A stretch of DNA of 64,000 nt from JAEXOD01 sp964652025 (GTDB lineage Bacteria > Bacteroidota > Ignavibacteria > Ignavibacteriales > Melioribacteraceae): NCBI GenBank assembly GCA_964652025.1, contig CAZYZX010000005.1, positions 1 to 64,000 of the forward strand, in the 5' to 3' direction. The stretch's first letter is position 1. Every line of letters begins with the position of its first letter. The notes under the pieces were generated by a model, which was not told the DNA's origin, did no database searches, and saw only the letters and a list, made by a program, of their open reading frames with translations. The position numbers were made by a program, and so were the translations under genes. Below are positions 54,572 through 63,900 of the stretch, one piece after another.

Positions 54572-55621
54572 TTAATCCTTTTTACTTTTTAAAACTGAAA
54601 TAAAATCCTCAGCTTTTCCGCCATCAGATTTTAATTTATAGTTTATATATATAAAAAAGAAAATTCCAAAACTAATAAAAACAATATAAGCAATAAAATG
54701 AGTTAAAATAGCATAAGCAGCAGCGGCTTCTTTAGTAAAAGAATAAAGTTGAACTAAAAGAAAAATGGAAATTGCATGATAAGAACCTGTGCCGCCGGGA
54801 GTTGGAATAATAACCCCAAAAGAGCTAAGAGCAGAAATTACCCAAGCAGTTGCAAAAGTTACAGTAAAAGAATTATTAAAATTAAACATTAATAAACCAG
54901 CATAAGTAGTATAGGCATAAAGTATAATAATTACAAAAGATAACAAAAGTGTAAAAATTTTATTTTTTAATTCTTTAATTCCATAAATACCAGCAAGTAA
55001 GGCATGGAAAATATAATCCGATTTTTCTGCAAATTTTGGTGAAAACGTAAATAATTTTTTTATTATTTTTTCTGAAACTTCGGCTTTCCAAACGCCAAAA
55101 CTAATTAAGGTAATTATAAAAATAAATGAAAAAGATAATGTAAAAATTATTGTAGATTTTAACCAAATTACATCGTTAAATAAATTACCCTTATATAATA
55201 AAAAGCTAACAGTAACAGCAAAAAGTAACATTAAAATATCAATTATTCTCTCTAAAATAATCGTTCCAAACATAGAAGTGCGAGAAATGCCCTCCCATTT
55301 ACCAATAAATAATCCGCGGTAAACTTCTCCTAAACGGGGGATAATACAATTTACAGCGTAACCAATCATAGTAGCGCCAAAAAAATTTATTGTTTTAGAA
55401 TTTGGCTTAATAGATTTAGTCATTATTTGCCAACGGTAAGCACGTAAAAAGTGAGATGATATATATAAAGCAAAAAACAAAAGAACGTATCCAATTTTTG
55501 CAGAATAAATTAATTCAACGGATCTTTTAATATCTATCCCTTTTAATGAGAAATATAAAAAAAGTATCATTAAAATAAAGGGAAAGATAACCCCAAAGTA
55601 TTTTTTCGCTTTATTTTTAAT
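54572..55621 (-). CDS. flippase-like integral membrane protein (LPG synthase TM-domain family)
   Basis: The protein of about 349 residues has eight or more membrane helices and family features (SSHFLRAYRWQIMTKSI, GYAVNCIIPRLGEVYRG, and ITPTPGGTGSYH-like IIPTPGGTGSYH). The first ATG in frame is at 55570, but that would cut the first helix in half. The frame stays open upstream without ATG, GTG or TTG. An ATT at 55621, five bases after AGGTG, restores a full first helix (KNKAKKYFGVIFPFILMILF) and is proposed as the start. It probably moves a lipid or polyprenol across the inner membrane. Confidence 0.72.
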   Translation of the reverse strand: MKNKAKKYFGVIFPFILMILFLYFSLKGIDIKRSVELIYSAKIGYVLLFFALYISSHFLRAYRWQIMTKSIKPNSKTINFFGATMIGYAVNCIIPRLGEVYRGLFIGKWEGISRTSMFGTIILERIIDILMLLFAVTVSFLLYKGNLFNDVIWLKSTIIFTLSFSFIFIITLISFGVWKAEVSEKIIKKLFTFSPKFAEKSDYIFHALLAGIYGIKELKNKIFTLLLSFVIIILYAYTTYAGLLMFNFNNSFTVTFATAWVISALSSFGVIIPTPGGTGSYHAISIFLLVQLYSFTKEAAAAYAILTHFIAYIVFISFGIFFFIYINYKLKSDGGKAEDFISVLKSKKD

Positions 55622-55677
55622 AGAAACACCTAGTTTAAAATTTTTTAATCTTAAAAATAAGAAAAATTTAATTTTTT

Positions 55678-55705
55678 TTGAAGAAAATAAAAAATTATAT
55701 ATAAT
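55678..55705 (+). promoter_or_regulatory. proposed promoter of dxr-rseP-uvrB
   Basis: TTGAAG (55678-55683) and TATAAT (55700-55705) are 16 bases apart, 88 bases before the dxr ATG. The -10 directly abuts the minus-strand -10, together forming the palindrome attatatataat at 55694-55705. The perfect TATAAT and divergent location support the call. Confidence 0.5.
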
Positions 55706-55722
55706 TTAATAATTTGCAACAA
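55694..55722 (-). promoter_or_regulatory. proposed promoter of the flippase-uppP-holA run
   Basis: On the minus strand TTGTTG (complement of 55717-55722) and TATAAT (complement of 55694-55699) are 17 bases apart. The expected start near 55687 gives a leader of about 66 bases. It shares its -10 core with the divergent dxr promoter. The AT-rich setting makes chance matches possible. Confidence 0.45.
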
Positions 55723-55792
55723 TTAATTATTAAATTAAAAGAATTTTGCGTAATTTTATCTTTTAAATAATTTAAAAACTTGTAATAATTAA

Positions 55793-56938
55793 ATGAAAAA
55801 AATACTTATACTTGGCTCTACAGGTTCAATTGGAATTAATACTTTAAATGTTATAAGAAAGTTTAGCCATTTATTTAAAGTTGAAGCAATTACTACTAAT
55901 AAAAATGTAGAAACATTAAGTAATCAAATTAAGGAATTTAAGCCAAAATTTGCAGTTGTTACAGATGAAGAAGCTGCAAACAAAATAGATATTAAAATTT
56001 TTAGTAACACAAAAGTATTAACCGGTAGTGAAGGCTTAATAGAAGTTGCTAAAAATGCAGAATATGACATATTAGTATCATCTTTAGTTGGTTTTGCGGG
56101 GCTTGCACCTACTTTAGAAGCAATAAAACGTGGTAAACGAATTGCTTTAGCAAATAAGGAAACTTTGGTTGTAGCAGGTAAGTTAGTTATGGATTTATGT
56201 AAAAAGTATAATAGCGAAATAATACCTGTTGATAGCGAGCATAGTGCAATTTTTCAAAGTTTAGTTGGAGAAGATTTTAAAAATATTAAAAAAATTATTT
56301 TAACAGCTTCAGGTGGTCCATTCTTACATAAAGATATTAGCGAGTTAGAAAACGTAACTGTGGAAGATGCGTTAAATCATCCAAATTGGAGTATGGGGAA
56401 TAAAATAACAATTGATTCTGCCACTATGATGAATAAAGGACTTGAAGTAATAGAAGCTAAATGGTTGTTTAATTTGGGGAATGATAAGATTGAAGTTGTA
56501 ATACATCCTCAGTCAATAATTCATAGTATGGTGGAATTTGTTGATGGTTCTATAAAAGCACAATTAAGTGTGCCAGATATGAAATTGCCAATTCAGTATG
56601 CTTTAAGTTATCCGGATAGATTTAATAGCAACTTTGTAGAAACTAATTTTGTTAAAATTGGAAAGCTTACTTTTTTTGAACCTAATTTAGAAAAATTTAG
56701 GTGTTTAAAGTTAGCATATGATGTATTGGAACAAGGTGGTATTTCTGCTTGTATATTAAACGCTGCAAATGAAATTGCAGTAAATAGATATTTGAATAAA
56801 AGAATTAAGTTTACAGATATACCTGTTTATATTGAAAAAGCATTAAATAAGTTTCCTAACATACAAAATTATGATTTAGGAACAGTTTTTGAAGCTGATT
56901 TTAAGACAAGAATGTTTTTATTTGAGGAATTTAATTAG
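55793..56938 (+). CDS. dxr: 1-deoxy-D-xylulose 5-phosphate reductoisomerase
   Basis: The 381-residue protein has the NADPH-binding motif GSTGSIGINTLNVI (residues 8-21), ANKETLVVAG and the metal-site region PVDSEHSAIFQSL, then SMGNKITIDSATMMNKGLEV. It makes 2-C-methyl-D-erythritol 4-phosphate, the committed step of the MEP isoprenoid pathway. rseP follows after 17 bases; this dxr-rseP pairing is widespread in bacteria. Confidence 0.97.
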   Translation: MKKILILGSTGSIGINTLNVIRKFSHLFKVEAITTNKNVETLSNQIKEFKPKFAVVTDEEAANKIDIKIFSNTKVLTGSEGLIEVAKNAEYDILVSSLVGFAGLAPTLEAIKRGKRIALANKETLVVAGKLVMDLCKKYNSEIIPVDSEHSAIFQSLVGEDFKNIKKIILTASGGPFLHKDISELENVTVEDALNHPNWSMGNKITIDSATMMNKGLEVIEAKWLFNLGNDKIEVVIHPQSIIHSMVEFVDGSIKAQLSVPDMKLPIQYALSYPDRFNSNFVETNFVKIGKLTFFEPNLEKFRCLKLAYDVLEQGGISACILNAANEIAVNRYLNKRIKFTDIPVYIEKALNKFPNIQNYDLGTVFEADFKTRMFLFEEFN

Positions 56939-56955
56939 GAGTAATTACATAAAAT

Positions 56956-58311
56956 ATGGATTATATAATTTATTTTATAATAACAATAGCAATATTAGTA
57001 TTTGTGCACGAATTAGGTCACTTTTTGGCTGCAAAGCTTTCTGGAATGCGAGCAGAAGTTTTTGCAATTGGTTTTGGTAAAAGAATTTGCGGCTACAACA
57101 AAATAACCGGATTTACTTGGGGCGAGCTACCAAAGGATTTTGATGGAGGAGACCATACAGATTATAGGCTTTGTTTATTGCCTTTAGGTGGGTACGTAAA
57201 AATTTCTGGCATGATTGATGAAAGTTTTGATACTAAATTTGTTGCAAGTGAACCTAAACCATATGAGTTTAGAGCCAAGTCTACTCCTAAAAAGCTATTT
57301 GTTATTACTGCTGGTGTTTTAATGAATTTTTTACTTGCTTTACTAATATTTTGGGGAATAAATTTCTTTTATGGTAAGCAAGTAATAAAAACCACTTCAA
57401 TAGGAGTTATTGAAGATGATACTATAGCTAAAGAAGTGGGTTTCCAATCTTACGATAAAATTTTAACAGTTAATGGCAAAAAAGTTCATAATTGGGAAGA
57501 ACTGACTTCTGCATTTTTAATTGATAACATTGGTAAAGATTTTAAAGTTGAAGTTTTAAGAAATAATAAACCACAAGAATTATTTATTAGTAGCAACAAA
57601 ATTAAAAAAACCAGCAAAAGTAATTTCTTTTTACCAATAGGTCAAACAAAACCTGTTATTACAGAAGTTATGAAAAATAGTCCGGCAATGGCTGCTAAAA
57701 TTAAATCTGGTGATATTATATTAAAAATAAAAGATAGTGCAATAAATAACAGCAGACAGGTTATAGATTTAGTATCATCTTCTAAAAATACTAAAATAAA
57801 TATAATGCTATTACGTGGCAAGGATACTGTAAACGTAATTGCTACTCCATCTTTAGAAGGTAAAATAGGAATTGCATTAGGTGATTTATACGATGGACCA
57901 ATAGAATATAAAAAATATGGTTTTTTTAGTGCGTTTGGAGTTAGTTTAGAAAATATGTTAAACTTAACAAGTGTTACATATTTAATGTTTAAGAATGTTA
58001 TTGTAGGAAATGTTGAATTTAACAAAGTATTTGGCGGTCCAATTAAAATTGCTCAATTTGCAGCAAAAACTGCAGAAAATGGGTTAGTTTCATTTTTATC
58101 ATTTTTGGCTGCTTTAAGCTTAAGTTTAGCAATTTTAAATATATTACCATTCCCAGTGTTAGATGGTGGTCATTTTGTAATTATTTTAATTGAAGGATTG
58201 ATTAAAAAAGAATTACCAGTTAAAGTTAAAATTGCAATACAAAATGCAGGTTTTATTATTTTAATGCTTCTAATGGTTTTTATAATATATAATGATATAA
58301 TTAGTTTGTAA
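56956..58311 (+). CDS. rseP: RseP/site-2-type intramembrane metalloprotease
   Basis: The 451-residue protein has the zinc motif HELGH (His18, Glu19, His22) in the first helix, two PDZ domains at about 145-200 and 230-280, and the second conserved site NILPFPVLDGGHF near residue 400. RseP cleaves membrane anti-sigma factors and leftover signal peptides. Expected length and topology are present. Confidence 0.96.
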   Translation: MDYIIYFIITIAILVFVHELGHFLAAKLSGMRAEVFAIGFGKRICGYNKITGFTWGELPKDFDGGDHTDYRLCLLPLGGYVKISGMIDESFDTKFVASEPKPYEFRAKSTPKKLFVITAGVLMNFLLALLIFWGINFFYGKQVIKTTSIGVIEDDTIAKEVGFQSYDKILTVNGKKVHNWEELTSAFLIDNIGKDFKVEVLRNNKPQELFISSNKIKKTSKSNFFLPIGQTKPVITEVMKNSPAMAAKIKSGDIILKIKDSAINNSRQVIDLVSSSKNTKINIMLLRGKDTVNVIATPSLEGKIGIALGDLYDGPIEYKKYGFFSAFGVSLENMLNLTSVTYLMFKNVIVGNVEFNKVFGGPIKIAQFAAKTAENGLVSFLSFLAALSLSLAILNILPFPVLDGGHFVIILIEGLIKKELPVKVKIAIQNAGFIILMLLMVFIIYNDIISL

Positions 58312-58314
58312 TTC

Positions 58315-60327
58315 ATGGGTAAATTTCAATTAGTTTCTGCTTATGGACCTAGTGGAGATCAACCAAAAGCAATAGAAGCATTGTATGAAGGTCTTTTACG
58401 AGGGGAAAAGCATCAGGTGTTGCTTGGTGTTACAGGTAGTGGAAAGACTTTTACAATTTCTAATATAATTGCAAAATATAATAAACCGACTTTAGTAATT
58501 TCTCATAATAAAACATTAGCTGCACAATTATATTCCGAGCTTAAATCTTTCTTTCCACATAATGCAGTAGAGTTTTTTATAAGCTACTACGATTATTACC
58601 AGCCAGAAGCTTATGTTGTAAAAAGGGATTTGTATATTGAAAAAGATTTTTCTGTAAATGAAGAAATTGATAGGCTAAGGCTAAAAGCAACCACAGCTTT
58701 AATTGAAGGGCGAAATGATGTTATTATTGTTGCCAGTGTTAGCTGTATTTATGGTATTGGAGCGCCTCAAGAGTATGCAAATCAAGTGGTGGCTTTACGA
58801 GTTGGGCAAGAAATACCCAAAAAAGAATTGTTAAGAAAACTTATTGATATATATTATGTAAGAAATGACGCAGAATTTACACGCGGTACTTTTAGAGCAA
58901 GAGGGGATGTTATAGAAGTAATACCAGCATATCAATACGACGAAGCTATACGAATTGAGATGTGGGGTGATGAAATAGAAAAGCTAACAATAATAGATTC
59001 CATTACTGGCGATACATTAAGGGAAACGGAAACAGCAGCAATCTTTCCTGCAAAATACTTTGTTACAACCCAAGATCAAGTACAACGTGCATTAGTTACA
59101 ATTGACGAGGAACTAAGAGAAAGATTAAAATACTTTTGGGCTCAAGAAAAATATGTTGAAGCACAAAGATTAGAACAAAGAACTCGTTTTGATATGGAAA
59201 TGATTAAAGAGATTGGGTATTGCTCTGGAATTGAAAATTACTCCAGACATATGGATGGGCGTGAGCCTGGTAGCAGACCTTACTGTTTGTTTGATTATTT
59301 CCCTAAAGATTATTTGCTTATTATTGATGAAAGCCATGTTACAATTCCTCAAATAAGGGGCATGTATAATGGGGATAGAAGCAGAAAAGAAGTGTTGGTA
59401 GAACACGGCTTTAGGTTGCCAAGTGCATTAGATAATAGACCTTTAAAGTTTGAAGAATTTGAAAGTTTAGTTAATCAAGTTATTTATGTAAGTGCAACTC
59501 CAGCCGATTATGAATTAGAAAAAAGTGGTGGCAGTTTTGTTGAACAGATTATAAGACCAACAGGCTTGTTAGACCCACTAATAGAAGTTAGACCTGTTAA
59601 AAATCAGATTGATGATTTAATATCTGAAATTAAAATGCGAGTTGCCAAAGATGAAAGAGTATTAGTTACTACTCTTACTAAAAAAATGGCAGAAGACTTA
59701 ACAGATTATTTAGAAAGGTTAAATATTAGAGTAAGGTATATACATAGCGATGTTGATTCTTTAGAAAGAGTAGAGATAATTAGAGATTTAAGAATAGGTG
59801 ATTTTGACGTACTTATAGGTGTAAATTTATTGCGAGAAGGTTTAGATTTACCAGAGGTTTCGTTAGTTGCAATTATTGATGCAGATAAAGAAGGATTTTT
59901 GCGTAGCGAGCGTTCTTTAATGCAAACAGCAGGTCGTACCGCAAGAAATAGTAATGGTATGGTAATTATGTATGCGGATAAGATTACCGATAGCATGAAA
60001 AAGACAATTGATGAAACAAACAGACGAAGAAAACTACAACAAGAGTATAATATTAAAAATAATATTATCCCTAAAACAATTTTCAAATCCAAAGAAGAAA
60101 TTTTAAGTTCAACTTCTATTGCAGATGTAAGAAAGAAAGAAATCGAAAAACCAAATTATGCGCTTAAAGCTGCAGAACCAGTATTAAAATATATGTCTAC
60201 AGAGCAAAAACAGGAATTAATAGACCAACTAACTGAAGAAATGCTTAATGCGGCAAGGGATTTAGAATTTGAGCGTGCTGCAGCACTAAGGGATGAAATA
60301 CAAAATTTAAAAGCAATGTTAAAATAA
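58315..60327 (+). CDS. uvrB: excinuclease ABC subunit B
   Basis: The 670-residue protein has Walker A GVTGSGKT (residues 38-45), the beta-hairpin segment SYYDYYQPEAYV, helicase motifs with IDESHV and LLREGLDLPEV, QTAGRTARN, and a C-terminal UVR motif (DLEFERAAALRDEIQNLKAM). It locates and verifies lesions for nucleotide excision repair. It starts three bases after rseP. Confidence 0.97.
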   Translation: MGKFQLVSAYGPSGDQPKAIEALYEGLLRGEKHQVLLGVTGSGKTFTISNIIAKYNKPTLVISHNKTLAAQLYSELKSFFPHNAVEFFISYYDYYQPEAYVVKRDLYIEKDFSVNEEIDRLRLKATTALIEGRNDVIIVASVSCIYGIGAPQEYANQVVALRVGQEIPKKELLRKLIDIYYVRNDAEFTRGTFRARGDVIEVIPAYQYDEAIRIEMWGDEIEKLTIIDSITGDTLRETETAAIFPAKYFVTTQDQVQRALVTIDEELRERLKYFWAQEKYVEAQRLEQRTRFDMEMIKEIGYCSGIENYSRHMDGREPGSRPYCLFDYFPKDYLLIIDESHVTIPQIRGMYNGDRSRKEVLVEHGFRLPSALDNRPLKFEEFESLVNQVIYVSATPADYELEKSGGSFVEQIIRPTGLLDPLIEVRPVKNQIDDLISEIKMRVAKDERVLVTTLTKKMAEDLTDYLERLNIRVRYIHSDVDSLERVEIIRDLRIGDFDVLIGVNLLREGLDLPEVSLVAIIDADKEGFLRSERSLMQTAGRTARNSNGMVIMYADKITDSMKKTIDETNRRRKLQQEYNIKNNIIPKTIFKSKEEILSSTSIADVRKKEIEKPNYALKAAEPVLKYMSTEQKQELIDQLTEEMLNAARDLEFERAAALRDEIQNLKAMLK

Positions 60328-60328
60328 T

Positions 60329-60985
60329 ATGAAAAAGATAATTGTTTTAATTTTGTTTATAAATATATCTATATTTTCTCAAGATGAAGGCTATTTTAGA
60401 ATTGCAAGGTTAAAGTATTCTGGTGGTGGCGATTGGTATAACGACCCCTCAGCAGAGGTTAATTTATTAAAGTTTGTTCAAGAAAATTTTGGGTTAAAAG
60501 TTAAACCTGAGTACACTTTTGTAGAAGCTACAAGCAACGATCTTTTTTTATATCCATTTTTATTTATCACAGGACATGGAAATATTCAGTTTAGTGATAG
60601 TGAAGTAAAAAGATTAAGGATGTATTTAGATAAGGGCGGTTTTATATATATCGATGATGATTACGGGATGGATAAATCTATAAGAAGAGAGTTGAAAAAA
60701 ATATTTCCAGATAGGAATTTAGTTGAGCTGCCGTATAGTCATCCTATTTATAATATATATTACAAATTTAATAATGGTGTACCAAAGACACACGAGCACG
60801 ATGATAAAGCGCCAAAGGGATACGGCATTTTTGATGATAACAACAGAGTTGTTTTATATTACACATATGAAAGTAACCCAAGTGATGGTTGGGCAGACCC
60901 TGAAGTGCATAAAGACCCACCGGAAAAGAGATTGGAAGCGCTTAAGTTTGGTGCAAATATTATATTATATTCTTTAACAAATTAG
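60329..60985 (+). CDS. DUF4159 family protein, exported
   Basis: The 218-residue protein has a signal peptide (residues 1-17), then the DUF4159 features RIARLKYSGGGDWYNDPSAE, FITGHGNIQFSDSEVKRLR and GFIYIDDDYGMDKSIRREL. The fold is thought to resemble a class I glutamine amidotransferase-like domain, but no activity is known. It lies one base after uvrB and seven before a DUF4175-like gene, the usual company of this family in Bacteroidota and relatives. Confidence 0.85.
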   Translation: MKKIIVLILFINISIFSQDEGYFRIARLKYSGGGDWYNDPSAEVNLLKFVQENFGLKVKPEYTFVEATSNDLFLYPFLFITGHGNIQFSDSEVKRLRMYLDKGGFIYIDDDYGMDKSIRRELKKIFPDRNLVELPYSHPIYNIYYKFNNGVPKTHEHDDKAPKGYGIFDDNNRVVLYYTYESNPSDGWADPEVHKDPPEKRLEALKFGANIILYSLTN

Positions 60986-60992
60986 TATTAAT

Positions 60993-63900
60993 TTGATAGA
61001 CGATAAACTTAAAATATTATTAGATAAACTTAAAGGTTACTACCTTAAACAACTAAAAATAGATATTAATTACAATATCTTATCACTACTTATTTTATTT
61101 CTTTTTATATCATTTTTAGCTGTTTTATTAGAAGCACTTTTCTTTTTCCCCATTCAAATAAGAACTTTTATTTATTTTGGACTTTTTACAGTATTATTAT
61201 TTTTTATTGCCTACATAATTTATTTTTGGATTAGGGGTATAAAAAATTTTAATGATAAAGACACTGCAAAAAATATTGGTAATTTTTTACCCGATGTTAA
61301 AGATGAGCTATTAGATGTAATGCAATTGGTAGATACGGATAAGAATAATCCTTTTATTTATAAGGCATTTATTAATGTATTTAATAAAGTAGAAAATAAA
61401 GATTTTACTCTTTTTTTGAATAAAGAAAAACTTAAAAAGCGTTCATATTTTTTATTAAAGGTTATCTCTTTATTTTTAATTATTTTTATTTTATTCCCAT
61501 CATTTTTTAATGCATCTGGAAGATTAATTAATTATTCCAAAAATTATACCCCACCACCTAAATATACTTTTTTAGTTTTACCGGGTAATGCAAAAATTAC
61601 AAAAGGAACAGATATTAATTTTAACATAGAAGTAAAAGGAGCTTATTTAGATAATTTAAGCTTTTATTACAAATTTGTGGATGAAACTGAATTTAGAAGT
61701 GTGGAATTAAAAAACAAAGGAGAAAATAAATTTGAGCATTTAATAAAAAAAATTAGCTCACCTTTTGAGTATTATGTAAAAGCAGAAGGAATTGAGAGTG
61801 AACATTATAAAATAGATGTTGTTAATAAACCTTTTATTTTAAGTTTGGATTTAACACTTAATCCGCCAGCTTATACAAAATTAAATAGCTCTGTTCAAAA
61901 AGATAATGGGAATATTAACGCTATAAAAGGTACAAAAGTAAGTTTAAGAATATTATCGAATAAAGAATTAAATAATGCATACTTGTTATTTAATGATAGT
62001 TTAAAGCAGGATTTAAAGGTAAATAATAGTTTTGTAGAGGGAGCATTTGTAGTAAAAGAAAATTCAAATTATCAAATTATATTAGTTGATAAGCAGGGGA
62101 ATAAAAACGAAAACCCAGTTAAATATGCTATTGAAGTAATACAAGATAATAACCCAGAAATAGAAGTTATAACCCCAAATAAAGATATTAATTTGCCGCA
62201 AGATAATAAAGTAGCATTAATAGTAAAGATAAAAGATGATTTTGGTTTTACAAGGTTAAACTTAAATTATAAACTTATTAAAAGTAAATTTATAAGTGAA
62301 GAAGAGTTAACAAAAGAAAAATTTACAAGTATAAATATACAAATAGAAGGTAATAAGAACGAGCAAGAGGTTTATTATATATGGAATTTAAACCCATTAA
62401 TGCTTGCAGTAGAAGATGTTTTAACTTATTACTTTGAAGTTTTTGATAATGATAATGTTAGTGGACCAAAATCTAGTAAATCTAACTCTTTTACAATTAG
62501 AGTACCAGGTTTAGATGAAGTTTTTACAGATGCGGATAAGTTACAAAATGAAGCAGAAAAAAAACTTACTGAATTATTTAAGGAAGCAGAAAAACTAAAT
62601 AAAGAATTAGATAAAATAAGCGACGTTCTTAAAAAAGATAAAAAAGATATTTCTTACGAAGAAAAAGAGCAAGTAAAACAAGCAGCAGAAAAGTTTGAAG
62701 AATTAAGCAAGCAAGTTGAAGATATAAAACAAAAATTAGCTGAAACACAAAATAAATTAGAAGATAAAAACTTGCTATCTAAAGAAACTTTAGAAAAATA
62801 TATGGAATTGCAAAAGCTGATGAATGAATTTACTAACGAGGAGATGAAGAAAGCTTTTGAAAAACTAAATGAAGTTTTAAAGAATATAAATAGAGAACAG
62901 ATACAAGCAGGTCTAGAAGAATTAAAGAAAAATGAGGAATTATTTAAAAAGAGTATTGAAAGAACATTAAATCTGTTAAAAAGAATAAAAGTTGAACAGA
63001 AAATTGATGAATTAGCAAAACGAACAGAGGATTTAGAACAAAGACAAAACGAACTTAACGAGCAAACAGAAAAGAGCAATTTAAATAGTGAAAAAGATAA
63101 AAAAGAATTACAGAATAAACAAAACGATATTAAGAAAGATATAAACAAATTTGAAGAAGAGCTAAAGAACTTACAAAAAGAAATGGAAGAGATGAAAGAT
63201 GTTCCAAAAGAGGACGCAGAAAAAGCTATAGAAGAAAGCGAGAAACAGGATAATGAGGAACTATCTGACGAAATAAATAAAGATTTACAGCAAAATCAAA
63301 AACAGCAAGCAATGCAAAAGCAAAAGCAGCTTTCTAAAAATATGCAAAAAATGAATAAAATGATGCAGCAAATGAAAGAAAGCATGCAAATGCAAAATCA
63401 AATGCAAGTTTTTTCTGATATGTTAAAATTAATAGATAATTTAATATATTTATCTAAGGAACAAGAAAAGTTAAAAAACGAAACTGCAAATTTACCATAT
63501 AATTCCAATAAATTTAATGAGCAACTTAGGCGCCAATCTAATTTACAAAAGGATATTGACAGATTGACAGGTCAAATGAATGAATTAGCACAAAAAACAT
63601 TTGCAATATCTCCAGAAATGAGCAGAGCACTTGGCGAGGCGCGAATGAATATGAACAATGCAATGCAAGCATTACAAGGTAAAAATGGTTATGCGGCATC
63701 CCAAAGCCAAAGCAAAGCTATGGGGAATATTAATCAAGCTGCTTTGATGATGAAAAGTATGCTTGACCAAATGATGAACCAAAGCGGTGGACAGGGTGGC
63801 GGTATGATGAGCATGATGCAACAACTAAAGCAACTATCACAACAACAAATGAGTTTGAACCAGCAAACGATGCAAATGATGCAACAGGGAATGCAAGATA

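Noticed and set aside
62654..63148. Antisense frame with many Ser, Phe and Cys residues
   Set aside because: It is the reverse strand of the Lys/Glu-rich coiled coil of the DUF4175-like protein and has no independent support.
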